Assembly (NCBI GenBank): GCA_036320915.1
Contig: JAXBDG010000020.1
Coordinates: 806,001-870,000 of the forward strand
Source: Linnemannia elongata
Lineage: Eukaryota > Mortierellomycota > Mortierellomycetes > Mortierellales > Mortierellaceae
Direction of reading: 5' to 3'
Length of the DNA stretch: 64,000 bases
Positions within the stretch are counted from its first letter, which is position 1. The number at the start of each line of letters is the position of its first letter. A model generated the notes under the pieces. The model worked only from the letters and a program-made list of their open reading frames with translations. It made no database searches and had not been told where the DNA came from. Positions 25,501 through 35,205 of this stretch are shown one piece after another. A program made the translations under genes and the position numbers.

Positions 25501-27461
25501 TGAGCTACCTCTGGGAAATGCTTGATACTGTTATGCCGCTGCTCAAACCCTGCGACGGGAAAGAGCCTTTGATAGAATGGGGAGGATATCGGAACCTGAA
25601 GCGAGGTAACGAATACTCCAGTTCTATGAAAAATGTCCCCACAATGCTGTGACATTTCGTACAGGCTGGCGGCGTGTCTGATTATCGTGTTAATTATTAT
25701 TATTTTTTCCATTTGCGAAACTTAGTGGTAGGCAAGCTACTCTTTCAGGTAGAGCAGTGCCAGGCCGGCACTGTCTGGCAGGGACAGCATCGAATGACGA
25801 GGTTCTTCAAGTCTATGTGGTCTAATATCCGGGTACTCTCGATTCATCTCGATATTGATGATGGTGAGTGTCATGCCTCTTTTTTATTTCACTGCTCAAA
25901 AGTTCCCTTATTCTTCGAGAAATGGTGCTGATGTATTATTGCTCATCGATTTGTGGTCGAGTAACGGTTGTAGAGTACATCTTGGAGGATCAGCCAGAAT
26001 TGTTGACATCACTTTGGGAGGCCGCGCTCGACCTCAAGGACCGCCTCCTCCTCGCTTCACCAGAGACCATCCTCTCAAACATGATGAACCAATATGGGGC
26101 TGACTGGCAGGAAACATGGAGCTGTGTAGCGGATTGTGCCGTCGAAGCAATGCTCTTCCTCCACAATACCCATACTCGCTTCCCAAACTCGGTCTCCCTT
26201 ACTATTGAAGAAGACCGGGCGTTGATGGTACATTTCTGTCTGGAGTTGATAGACGAATTGGTGAAGGGCCGTTATGTTGCGTATCAGCCTCAGCCGGCGT
26301 CGGACCCAAGGGTGCTGGCGTTTTTGCTGGTCCCTTGGGTGACAAATACGTTGAGTGAAGGTTTGGGGCCTGGGCCAGGGTCCGAGGGTGTGACTGTGGA
26401 AGTTTTGGTGGCGTGGTTGGAGATGTTACTTGATGAACTTTGCGAGTCTTTGCTTCGTGAGGTGAGTTGCTTGATCTTTTGTGTAAATACGATCCCCCCT
26501 CCCCTCTACTCCTCTTTTTTTTTTCTTTTTTTCTTTTTTTTTTTTTACATTGTTTCAACCGAAAGACTGAACGTCTCTTTAATTCTTTGGTTCTATTCTT
26601 TTTCGTTCCTTCTTTGATGTGAACGTGTAGGCGGACGATACCATGGTTTGGAAGACTTTGCGAGTGTACACGAAAGCGCTTCTGACATGCTTCCACCAGA
26701 GGCCATCACCATCATCATCCTCAACAGAAACAACAGCCTCCAAAACCGCTACAAGATCATCAAGAAGACTTGAGTTAATCGTGTACCCAGCTCCACAAGA
26801 AGGTTCTACTCAAGCATGGATCCGATCGCGGCTTAGGTATCAAGGGCACAAAGAGCTCCTGAGCAGTCTATGGCGACGATGGGACGCGGGTGCTAAGGCG
26901 CTCCTTGATCGGATTCGGAAGCGAGCATCGCAAGCAGAGGGAGGAGCAGTGTATTCGGCGTTGGCGTTAATACCTTTTGACCGTTCAGAGGGCCAGGGGC
27001 AGCAAAGTGTATCTGAAGATACGTATGTGGATAAGCAAGTCGTGTCGCAGTTGGGTCGCGCCGTGTCCGATATTCTGACGCTCATGAGGATGGTACGTTA
27101 CACTGTCGTTTTTATTTTCTTGTCATCCCCTCGCATCCATTTCACTCCCTGTTACTGACACTTTCTTGTATCATCCTAATTCCTCGTTTCATAGATCGTT
27201 CACGAAGGACCAAAGCAAGGACACCAATGCCGCCAGCAGGACCTCGAGTTCGTCTCCTGGATTATGGAATTGATCGATTCACAGCCCGTGACTGACGTTG
27301 CACAGACTTTGCGCGACCTATCAGTAGTTGCTCTTGCTCCTGCCCCCATACCTGCTCCAGCGAAAGCTACAGCAGAATCCAATGAGTTTGCGTCGTCGTT
27401 GAATGAGTTGACTAGGATCCGCGAGGAGTGCGTGCGTGCCCATGCCCGTTATCGTACCTAG
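22537..27461 (+). CDS. Large multi-exon helical-repeat protein, function unknown
   Basis: Fifteen exons by splice-site reading: 22537-22765, 22911-23198, 23327-23484, 23585-23711, 23810-24013, 24106-24238, 24343-24448, 24565-24792, 24891-25031, 25140-25380, 25498-25605, 25726-25863, 25974-26461, 26631-27092 and 27195-27461. All junctions are phase-consistent, giving about 1105 aa. The intron 24014-24105 has a TACTAAC branch site. Exon 9 could also run to a better-looking donor at 25082, but then the next exon is out of frame, so I used the donor at 25032. The product is almost wholly alpha-helical, with amphipathic Leu-rich helices reminiscent of HEAT/ARM repeats and no enzyme motif. It ends with a Pro/Ala linker and a helix (SSLNELTRIREECVRAHARY). 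I do not recognise the family. Confidence 0.65.
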
Positions 27462-27631
27462 ATCGTCAAGCCAAAGGGGTTGTATATTTTTTACTCCACT
27501 TTTTTGCGGACCAAATTGAAGGTGCTGGTATATGGGTTGTTGTTGAGGTCGTTTTTTTTATATATTTTGTGGCTCCTGGAAATAGTCGACTAGTCTAGGT
27601 GGGTGTTGTTCCTTCCTGTACATCCAGTCAT
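27462..27631. other. Short gap between convergent genes
   Basis: Only 170 bp separate two convergent stop codons, so the 3' UTRs must overlap or nearly so. The sequence is T-rich with no strong signal. Confidence 0.4.
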
Positions 27632-28845
27632 TTACTTGAACATGCGCAAATATGCTATTATCGCAACACCAACAAAAGAAATGTGTCAGTGCTTAGCACC
27701 AAGGACAAAGTCCATATACACATTTAAAAAAATACACACTCTTCAAAGCGACAGACTTACCAAGGATCAAGGCTCCAGCACCAGTAATAGTTCCAATCAT
27801 ATACTGCAATGTCTGCAACTTGATCGTCTCCATCTGAGTCCTCAACGCCGCAATCTCCTGTTCAATCCTCTCCTCCGTCGCGCGAACCTTCAACTCCTGA
27901 GTCGCAGCCTCATCCCGAATCCGGCCCTTCTCCAGGTTCAGATCCAACCGGACGCCAGCCTGGGTGCGGGCGACTTCTTCACGAAGTCGTTGACGGAGTT
28001 TTTCGATCTCGGAGACGAGACGTTCGTTGTTGGTGTTTGTAAGAGAGAAGTCGTTCTTTTCCAACATTTGGAGTTCAGATTTTAGGGCGGCAAAGTCTAC
28101 TTTATACGTGTACACCGTCTAGTTTGTTCCATGTTATTAAAAAAAAAAAGGTTGCAGGCAAAGGATCAGGCAACAGTTTTGTGGGTCCACAATGGGGATG
28201 AGCAATCGAAAACGGAAAAGAAGCAAAGGCCCGCTAAAATGTACCTTGTCCTGGTCAGCCTTGGTAACCATGTTGCGGGTCAAGTTATCCATACTCTCAG
28301 TCACAACTTCATCCAGCGCATTCATGATAGCCTCAGACTGCTGGCGTGTGAACCCCTCCCGTTCCAGTTTCTCGACGAATCGGTGGGTGTCAAAGTGGTG
28401 GCCGCTATCGTCCTGTACTGGGGTAGTAGTCGAGAAGATGCGGATCGATTCGATTGATGCGGAGGTTCTGGTTTTGGTAGGGGTTGACAAAGAGAGGAGG
28501 GACGTTGAAGTTGTGGATGTAAAAGATGTTGTTGAGAGTGGTGTCCGAGATAGTGAGGCGGTGAGAGGTGTTCCTGAGATATAGGTCCGCACTACAGGTC
28601 CTAATACCACTGCCTTTGTGCCTGATAAAACATAGTAGAGAGAAAGTTGTCAAAGAGAGTTAATGATTAGTCGCAGTAAGAGAATAAAAGGTTGGCTGAA
28701 TGAGGGGAGATGTCACACCCCCTTCCATCTCTGGCCCATTGCAAAAGAAAGTACTGGTTCTCCGCATTGTGAGGAAAGTGGACCTACAGGAGGCAGCCTG
28801 TCGGGACGCGATTTCCGATGCTTTGGCGATGATCCTGCTTGACAT
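27632..28845 (-). CDS. Mitochondrial CCDC90/MCUR1/FMP32 family protein
   Basis: Four exons: 28845-28788, 28621-28245, 28118-27761 and 27654-27632. All are GT-AG and phase-consistent, giving 271 aa. Residues 1-~65 are rich in Arg, Ser, Thr and Ala with no acidic residues, as expected of a mitochondrial presequence. Then comes the family core FDTHRFVEKLEREGFTRQQS and ALDEVVTESMDNLTR, a long charged coiled coil (~130-245, LVSEIEKLRQRLREEV), and a C-terminal membrane span (YMIGTITGAGALILAYL, ~251-267) with a four-residue tail. This is the DUF1640 layout: inner-membrane proteins tied to uniporter or respiratory-complex assembly and proline metabolism in other fungi. Its 5' promoter is interrupted 161 bp from the ATG by an LTR retrotransposon. 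Confidence 0.87.
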
Positions 28846-29006
28846 TGCTGTATATTTGTATTAATCTGACGGTATCCTTGTAATTTAAAGTGTGGTGTCT
28901 CCTGATCCCCTGTGTCTCTGAACGATGCCTTCCTGGGTGGTTGATGGGTGAGAAAAGAAACAAGAGTGGGAGGAAGTAAGTTGTTCGTCGAGATCTCTAG
29001 AGCCGC
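28846..29006 (-). promoter_or_regulatory. Remaining proximal promoter of the MCUR1-like gene
   Basis: 161 bp lie between the MCUR1-like ATG and the retrotransposon. With 35024-35205 on the far side this formed one ~340-bp divergent promoter before insertion. The 4-bp repeat CCGC at 29003-29006 is one half of the target duplication. Confidence 0.6.
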
Positions 29007-29378
29007 TGTTACAAAAAGATGTGGTGGCTAGGCAGTGGCGGCGAGGCTTTAGATTAGCAGTCATTCCTAGCAGACTAGTATTAGTAGTGCGCCGAGCTCT
29101 TTCGTCTGCTCCTTGTCCTTTTACACAAGAGCAGAATTGACAAGAGTCTCGTTGGCGCCCTGCAGGTACTTAACCCTTCCCCCATCAATATTATTAATAC
29201 AAGGTCCTTTTACACAAGAGCAGAATTGACAAGAGTTCCTTTGGCGCCCTGCAGTCGTGTATTATTTTAGGATCCCACTATTACTACGCTACCACAACCC
29301 CTCCATCCCCCCCCCGTACCAATTGAGGACTTAACAGCGGTCCTATCACTCTGGCCAGGACCTCTCCCCTGAGTAACA
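29007..29378 (+). repeat. 5' LTR
   Basis: 372 bp with TGTTAC...GTAACA ends. It contains a ~50-bp imperfect direct repeat (29117-29167 and 29203-29253), each copy ending TTGGCGCCCTGCAG, which could be enhancer or packaging elements. Confidence 0.95.
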
Positions 29379-29384
29379 ATATTT

Positions 29385-29402
29385 TGGTGATCTACGCAGG
29401 GG
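29385..29402 (+). other. Candidate primer-binding site
   Basis: Six bases after the 5' LTR a TGG begins (TGGTGATCTACGCAGGGG), as expected where a tRNA 3' CCA end pairs. I could not match it to a specific tRNA. Confidence 0.4.
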
Positions 29403-29448
29403 TCAGCAATTGGTACACCCCCTCTACGACAACAACAGCAAGAACGAG

Positions 29449-30387
29449 ATGGCGAACCCGAACTTTTACCTGACAAACCTCGAGGCATGGACGAACGCTC
29501 AAGACATGGATGTGGAGAGCTGGCTTGCAGATGTCTATCAGGTTGCCGATATCACCCATCTTCCGTATCATCGAGTAGTGAAGTTCAAGACGACTGGTAT
29601 GGTGAAAGGATGGGTGGAGAGATGGGCGTTGGAATTCGCCGCCGACGGCAGTAAGGAGAAGTTTTCGAGTGATTTTCGAGCGGAGATAGCCAGACCAAGG
29701 ACGACCGCCAGTACGTATGCTGAGATAATGAGCATCAAGCAGAAGACCGGAGAGTTGACGGACCGGTACATTGCTAGGATGAAGGCCAACATCAAGCTGC
29801 TACTGTTGACGTCCAAACCAGATAAAACCCTGTATACGCTGACAGATGATGCCGAGGCGACCTTCAGTATTGCGTTCTGTCGAGGGTTGATGCCTGGGCA
29901 CCCCTTCAAGGTTAAGAACCGAGATCCAGAGCCGACCCTAGCTGGAACCTACACCGCGGTTGCCAAGTATTGCCGTCACAACCAGTATGAGGAGGAGACT
30001 TACGAGGACAAGATCCGCAAGGAAGCTGAGAGGCTTGCACCCAGGCCTACCACTGGATCGATCGAGATCGCCGGTACCAAGATCCCTGCTGCGGAGTTTC
30101 AAGCCTTCAGGAAGGACTTCGAGCCCGAAACGTTGACAGCAGAAGTTGATGAGATGGTCAAGATGTTTGAGTCCTGGAGTTTGGCATCGTTGGAAGACCA
30201 GACCCCAGCCGGACGAGTCGCTCGCACCATTGCTCGGCTTCCAGTAGCCGTTGCTCGCAAAGTATTTGGCCACACCAGGTTCGCCCAGCACATCCAAGGT
30301 GGTGCCGTCGAGACGCCAGCCGGTCGCCAAGCCATGCAAACCAGCGCTACTCCTGCTTCCACCGGACCCAGATTATGCCATAAGTGA
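29449..30387 (+). CDS. gag: Gag capsid polyprotein of the retrotransposon, ending at a TGA in the zinc knuckle
   Basis: The first ATG after the leader (29449) opens a 312-codon frame that stops at TGA 30385-30387. The body has the helical capsid layout of Ty3/gypsy Gag (ESWLADVYQVADI, DRYIARMKANIKLLL). The stop falls where the second Cys of the first CCHC knuckle should be: C-H-K-stop-K-A-E-G-H-x4-C. A second complete knuckle (CFHCHEKGHIARLC) follows in the same frame just beyond. The frame continues open into Pol. So as read, Gag would lack a working nucleocapsid unless the TGA is read through. A point change of a Cys codon is the simplest cause. Confidence 0.85.
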   Translation: MANPNFYLTNLEAWTNAQDMDVESWLADVYQVADITHLPYHRVVKFKTTGMVKGWVERWALEFAADGSKEKFSSDFRAEIARPRTTASTYAEIMSIKQKTGELTDRYIARMKANIKLLLLTSKPDKTLYTLTDDAEATFSIAFCRGLMPGHPFKVKNRDPEPTLAGTYTAVAKYCRHNQYEEETYEDKIRKEAERLAPRPTTGSIEIAGTKIPAAEFQAFRKDFEPETLTAEVDEMVKMFESWSLASLEDQTPAGRVARTIARLPVAVARKVFGHTRFAQHIQGGAVETPAGRQAMQTSATPASTGPRLCHK

Positions 30388-33300
30388 AAGGCAGAAGGCC
30401 ATTACGCCAACCAGTGCCCTGCTGTTGAGTGTTTCCACTGCCATGAAAAAGGGCATATTGCTCGACTTTGCCCCAACAACCCCACAACCCCAGCAACGGG
30501 ACCCAACAGTATTCCCATAACCCAACAAAATTCGATGAGAGTGCAGAGCATCGAAATCGACCACGCTTGGGCCGCGCAGAGGACGACACGTAGTATGGGT
30601 GGGGCCGACCAAAAGCGGCGTCAAGAACGCTCGGACCTCCCAGTAGGAGCCAAGGCCAAGAAAAAAGAGAGTTTGGCAAAATCGAAAGGCGTTGATAGGA
30701 CCATGGATTGGGAGGAAGAGCCTGTGTCTGGAACAGTAAACGACGCCGCAGGGAGTGGGCACAGTGAGAGCAGCAATGAGGAGCGGAATGGGCCTGCTGG
30801 AGCAGCCACGATAGAGCCAGTGACAGAGGAGGCGGCTGGCGAGGATGCCGTAAGGAGGAGAAGGCCCAGACGGAAAGTTGAACCGGACCCAGTCTTTGTA
30901 TCCAGCATCAAGAACCTCACCTTCGACGTTGCCACTATCTCGGAATATGGAGGCCGAATGCCGTCGCAGCTTAGGGCAGCTGTCAGTCGCGTGTATGCCG
31001 ACGGCCGGGAGAGTCGAAAGAAGGCAAGGGCCGAGAGCAACACCATGCAGGCTGCGCGACCATCCATACCTGTGGCCTATCGGGGTATCGCAGTCTCGAA
31101 GAGGGCGCTAGGAGACGTAACCTCTGTCAGAGTCAACGACCGTAGTTACCCGAATGCTATTATCGACCCAGGCAACGATAGGACGATGATGGGGCTCCAT
31201 GTAGCACAAGATCTCGGACTCGAACTCAAGCCAGCCACCCGCGGCATCCTGCTAGCAGATGGCCGATTTGACAACCTTGCAGGATCAACTGGACCCATCA
31301 AGTTCTATGTCAAAGGGTTCGGTGGACAGATGGATATGGGCGTGATCGACTGCAAGCGCTCCTACGATTTCCTCCTCGGGGATGACTGGTTAGAGTTCGT
31401 TGGAGCCAGGGCCTCCTGGCGTGGAGGAAAGAGATACTACGTCCGCAGGAACGGAGTCAACATTTATCTAGGCATGAGCAATGAGCCGTACAGCGATTCC
31501 AGTGGATCCGAGGAGTTCTCTGACGACTATGATAGCGACGGGGATTGGGATGAGGAGTATGAATCAGATGAGTCCACGGAAGATGCCAAAGAAGGGTTTC
31601 GAGCCATGCGGGTGCGGTCTTTCGAGTTATCAGACATATCCATCCAAGCGCGGTCTGTGGAGACTGTTAACTTGCAGAGCAAGGGGTCGCCGGTGAAGTC
31701 GCCTGTGGAGTTGCCGGTGAAGTCGCCTGTGGAGTTGCCGGCGAAGTCGCCTGTAGAGTTGCCAGTAAAGCCGCCTGAGTCGTTGCCTGAGTTACCGCAG
31801 TTCAAAGTCGGAGATGTAGTAGTCGACATCAACCCAGCGTTGGAGATGGAGAAGCGAGTACAGATGATTGATCTTCTGGAACGGAACAGAGACCGGTTTA
31901 CGATGGACATGCAGGACTTGGAGGTCACCACCGTCTTAGAGCATGAGGTCAACGTCATCCCTGGGTCGAAGCCGGTATACGTTGGATGGTCGCGCCGATA
32001 TGCGCCCAAGGAGATGGAGTTCCTCAAGAAGAGTATTTCCGAGGAATTAGCTACCGGCAAGATCGTCGAGATGGAGTCTGAATGGTGCGCGCCATTGTCC
32101 CTGGCATCGAAAAAGGATGGGAGCATCAGGAAGTGTGTTGCCTATGTCGGTCTGAACAAGGTCACAGAGAGAGAGAGTTGGCCTCTCCCGAACATCGAGC
32201 ATATCCTAGACGAGCTGGCCGGTTACCATTACTATTCCAGTCTGGACGGGTTTCAGGGCTACTACGTCATCGGAGTGAAGAAGGAGCACCGCAAGTATCT
32301 CGGTTTTAGGACCCCGTTCGGAACCTACGCTTACACTGTCATGCCGTTTGGTCTCAAGAATGCACCACACACGTTCAGCCGCTTTGTTCAGAAGGTCTAT
32401 GGTAACCTGATCGGCACCGTGTTGAACGCATACATGGACGACGTCTGTAACAGGAACATGGGATGGGCCGAACACCTGGATGGTCTAGATCGGACGTTTG
32501 CCGCAGCCAGGAAGGGTGGCGTCAAATACAAGGCCTCCAAGCTCCACTTCGGATACGACAAAGTCGAGTTTACAGGACATATCGTTGGAAGAGATGGGAT
32601 CCAGGTCATGCCCGACAAAGTTGAAAAGGTCCTCAATTTTGTGATCATGGACTCAAAAGGGCAGGTGAGAGCATTCTTGGGGTTAACTGGATACTACCGT
32701 CGATTCATCTGGGTGTACGCTAAGCTGGCGGAGCCGTTGAATCGGTTGTTGCGGAAGGGAGTAGTGTTCGTGATGGGGCCCGAGCAGATAGAATCAATGA
32801 GAAACCTGCAGAAGGCGATCATGACGTCGCCAGTTCTCAAGGGTCCCGACTTTGAGCGTGATTGGTTCATGCCATGCGACGCTTGCGACTATGCGGTTGG
32901 ATCAGTACTGGAGCAGGAGGACGAGAACGGAGAGATCAGGCCTGTATTCTTCTACAGCAAGACACTTCACGGCCCCGAGTTGAACTATTCCACGCCCGAG
33001 AAGGAGTGCCTGGCGATGGTGTTCTCGGTCAAGAAGTTCAGGCCATACATTTTGGGTCGATCGGTAGTCGTCTTTACGGACCACGCGCCGTTGAAGTGGT
33101 TGTTCGCCAAGACCGATTTGACTGGACGCCCTGCGAGATGGCAGATGACTTTGGCGGAATTTGACCTTACCATTCAGACAAAGCCTGGAGCCAAGAATGG
33201 AAATGCTGATGGCATGAGTAGGGTGATGGTTAGAGAGGAGGTTGCAGGGGACGATATTGATGACGAGATGCCTGAGTGTCTGGGTATGCGAGCGGTCTCG

Positions 33301-34602
33301 ATGGACAGCAAATGGGCAACGAGCAAGTGGTACGGGAACACCTTTACATACTTGACGACTGGAACTTTGAGGCTGGAAGACTACAAAGAGGCAAGGAGGG
33401 CCAAGAGGAGGGCATTTCGTTTTAGGATTGACGCGCAGAAAGGGTTACTGTACCGGGATGCCGACAATGTCGAGAAGCAGTGCGTAGTGGAGTCGGAGGT
33501 GGAGGAAAAACTGTCGTGGGCACACGACGCTGGAGGCCATTATGGAGCGGAGGCTACGCTGGCGACAATTCGAGCTCAAGGGTGGTGGCCGACGATGAGG
33601 AAGGATGTGTTCGATTGGGTCAAGTCGTGTCGTCGGTGTCAGCAGTTCGGACCCAGAGGGAGGCACAACGAGCTCCACCCATCGACGCCGGATTTTCCGT
33701 TCGAGATTCTGTTTGTCGATCTAATCGAGGATTTGCCCAGGACGACGAGAGGAATGACGTCGATTGTTGTGTTCACGGACTCGTTTACCAAGTGGACGGA
33801 AGCCTGTGCCGTTCCGAACAAGAGTGCCGCAAGCATTAAGGCCGCCCTTTTTCTGTCGATCATGTGTCGGTTCGGTCTTCCCGTGGTTATTCGAAGCGAT
33901 GGAGGGCCAGCGTTCAGGACGGAGTTCAAGGAGATGTGTGAGGCGTGGGGTATCAAGCACTTAGTCGGATCCACGAGACACCCGCAGAGTCAGGGTCAAG
34001 TCGAAGCCACCAACAAGTTGATCGAGGAGAGGTTGCGAAGGAGCATGTCGGCAGGAGTCGAATGGGACGTCCTTTTGCCCAAGGCAGTCTACGACATCAA
34101 CCACCGGGTCGTTGGCAGCACCAAGATCTCCCCCTCAGAAGCGCTGATGGGCTTCGTTGGCCGTTCTGCACTGCGTCAGTCCTTCAGCGATGATCGTCTG
34201 TTTATGACCACTGGTGGAATCGAACCTGTGCACGAGGAGCTGGAAGGAGCGATGGCCCGATTTATTTGTCGTCGCGAGGGACTGCGAGAGTTGGCATACG
34301 AGAACAGGATGAATGCGAATGAGAAGGCGAAGCGTTACTATGATCGTCGTGTTAAAGTCGTCAAGTTCGAGAAGGGTGAATGGGTATGGGTTTTCAACCT
34401 TGCGTTTGTGACGGGCTTTGGGAAAAAGCTTACCCCTCGTTGGTTGGGCCCCTTTGAGGTTGTTTGGGTCGGTCGGAAGGGTGCCTACGGGGTGCGGACG
34501 GGTCGCAGTCACTATGGAACCAAGGAAGGAGTAGAGACACTGAGTGGCGACATGTTGAAGAAGTTGGTGGAAAGGAGAGCGAGGGAGGAGAGGAAGGAGT
34601 GA
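30388..34602 (+). CDS. pol: Pol polyprotein: protease, reverse transcriptase, RNase H, integrase
   Basis: The frame is the same as gag and is open from the TGA to 34602; the first ATG after the stop is at 30535, giving 1355 codons. In order: second zinc knuckle; acidic/Lys linker; aspartic protease with an unusual DPG (IIDPGNDRTMM) in place of DTG or DSG; a PVKSPVEL repeat linker; reverse transcriptase (CAPLSLASKKDGS, LDGFQGYYVI, VMPFGLKNAP, AYMDDV active site); RNase H (CDACDYAVGSVL, YSTPEKECLA, FTDHAPLKWL); integrase zinc finger (H..GHYG...C..C near 33520-33650); and catalytic core with D (FVDLIED), D (RSDGGPAF) and E (GQVEATNKL). The C terminus has a GPFEVV-type element (WLGPFEVVWVG) but no chromodomain. 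The RT motif normally read VDYR is VAYV here. Confidence 0.92.
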   Translation, partial: KAEGHYANQCPAVECFHCHEKGHIARLCPNNPTTPATGPNSIPITQQNSMRVQSIEIDHAWAAQRTTRSMGGADQKRRQERSDLPVGAKAKKKESLAKSKGVDRTMDWEEEPVSGTVNDAAGSGHSESSNEERNGPAGAATIEPVTEEAAGEDAVRRRRPRRKVEPDPVFVSSIKNLTFDVATISEYGGRMPSQLRAAVSRVYADGRESRKKARAESNTMQAARPSIPVAYRGIAVSKRALGDVTSVRVNDRSYPNAIIDPGNDRTMMGLHVAQDLGLELKPATRGILLADGRFDNLAGSTGPIKFYVKGFGGQMDMGVIDCKRSYDFLLGDDWLEFVGARASWRGGKRYYVRRNGVNIYLGMSNEPYSDSSGSEEFSDDYDSDGDWDEEYESDESTEDAKEGFRAMRVRSFELSDISIQARSVETVNLQSKGSPVKSPVELPVKSPVELPAKSPVELPVKPPESLPELPQFKVGDVVVDINPALEMEKRVQMIDLLERNRDRFTMDMQDLEVTTVLEHEVNVIPGSKPVYVGWSRRYAPKEMEFLKKSISEELATGKIVEMESEWCAPLSLASKKDGSIRKCVAYVGLNKVTERESWPLPNIEHILDELAGYHYYSSLDGFQGYYVIGVKKEHRKYLGFRTPFGTYAYTVMPFGLKNAPHTFSRFVQKVYGNLIGTVLNAYMDDVCNRNMGWAEHLDGLDRTFAAARKGGVKYKASKLHFGYDKVEFTGHIVGRDGIQVMPDKVEKVLNFVIMDSKGQVRAFLGLTGYYRRFIWVYAKLAEPLNRLLRKGVVFVMGPEQIESMRNLQKAIMTSPVLKGPDFERDWFMPCDACDYAVGSVLEQEDENGEIRPVFFYSKTLHGPELNYSTPEKECLAMVFSVKKFRPYILGRSVVVFTDHAPLKWLFAKTDLTGRPARWQMTLAEFDLTIQTKPGAKNGNADGMSRVMVREEVAGDDIDDEMPECLGMRAVSMDSKWATSKWYGNTFTYLTTGTLRLEDYKEARRAKRRAFRFRIDAQKGLLYRDADNVEKQCVVESEVEEKLSWAHDAGGHYGAEATLATIRAQGWWPTMRKDVFDWVKSCRRCQQFGPRGRHNELHPSTPDFPFEILFVDLIEDLPRTTRGMTSIVVFTDSFTKWTEACAVPNKSAASIKAALFLSIMCRFGLPVVIRSDGGPAFRTEFKEMCEAWGIKHLVGSTRHPQSQGQVEATNKLIEERLRRSMSAGVEWDVLLPKAVYDINHRVVGSTKISPSEALMGFVGRSALRQSFSDDRLFMTTGGIEPVHEELEGAMARFICRREGLRELAYENRMNANEKAKRYYDRRVKVVKFEKGEWVWVFNLAFVTGFGKKLTPRWLGPFEVVWVGRKGAYGVRTGRSHYGTKEGVETLSGDMLKKLVERRAREERKE
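31689..31785 (+). repeat. 24-bp minisatellite coding PVKSPVEL units in pol
   Basis: Three near-exact 24-bp units and a diverged fourth encode a Pro/Lys/Val linker between protease and reverse transcriptase. Number of units probably varies among element copies. Confidence 0.8.
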
Positions 34603-34636
34603 AGATGTGAATTGTCAGGGGACGGGCATCACATCT

Positions 34637-34651
34637 GAGGGAGGTAAAAAC
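34637..34651 (+). other. Polypurine tract before the 3' LTR
   Basis: GAGGGAGGTAAAAAC abuts the 3' LTR. A purine run here primes plus-strand DNA synthesis in LTR elements. Confidence 0.6.
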
Positions 34652-35023
34652 TGTTACAAAAAGATGTGGTGGCTAGGCAGTGGCGGCGAGGCTTTAGATT
34701 AGCAGTCATTCCTAGCAGACTAGTATTAGTAGTGCGCCGAGCTCTTTCGTCTGCTCCTTGTCCTTTTACACAAGAGCAGAATTGACAAGAGTCTCGTTGG
34801 CGCCCTGCAGGTACTTAACCCTTCCCCCATCAATATTATTAATACAAGGTCCTTTTACACAAGAGCAGAATTGACAAGAGTTCCTTTGGCGCCCTGCAGT
34901 CGTGTATTATTTTAGGATCCCACTATTACTACGCTACCACAACCCCTCCATCCCCCCCCCGTACCAATTGAGGACTTAACAGCGGTCCTATCACTCTGGC
35001 CAGGACCTCTCCCCTGAGTAACA
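34652..35023 (+). repeat. 3' LTR
   Basis: 372 bp, the same length and apparently the same sequence as the 5' LTR, with TGTTAC...GTAACA ends and the CCGC target duplication immediately after. Confidence 0.95.
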
Positions 35024-35205
35024 CCGCCTTCTTTGGGATCAAAAGTACCCCTTAATTTCAGATAGATCAAAGAATAAATAGCACAGAACGCGTTTCTCCA
35101 AGGGCCTTTCCCCCCTTTTTTTTTACAATCCCCAAATACATACTTCATCCACACAACCAACCAAGACATCAACCCTAACCCTAATCCTCACCTTCACCCA
35201 CACAA
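35024..35205 (+). promoter_or_regulatory. Remaining proximal promoter of the thioredoxin-like gene
   Basis: 182 bp between the retrotransposon and the ATG at 35206. It holds a CT-rich tract (35100-35127), a CA-rich leader, and two units of a telomere-like motif AACCCTAACCCTAAT at 35171-35185, which resembles telo-box promoter elements. Confidence 0.5.

Larger units (their letters stand above)
29003..35027 (+). mobile_element. Complete Ty3/gypsy LTR retrotransposon
   Basis: A 6017-bp element (29007-35023) has two 372-bp LTRs that begin TGTTAC and end GTAACA and appear identical, including a run of nine C. It is flanked by CCGC at 29003-29006 and 35024-35027. Between the LTRs, Gag is followed by protease, reverse transcriptase, RNase H and then integrase in one frame. 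RNase H before integrase is the Ty3/gypsy order. No chromodomain is visible after the integrase. Identical LTRs mean the insertion is recent. One TGA interrupts the gag-pol frame at 30385-30387. Confidence 0.95.

Noticed and set aside
30385..30387. TGA read as Cys by an altered genetic code
   Set aside because: TGA ends several ordinary genes in the window (for example 405, 18973 and 22433), so it is a normal stop here.
34380..34602. Chromodomain at the integrase C terminus
   Set aside because: The residues after the GPFEVV-type element lack the aromatic cage pattern and are too few.
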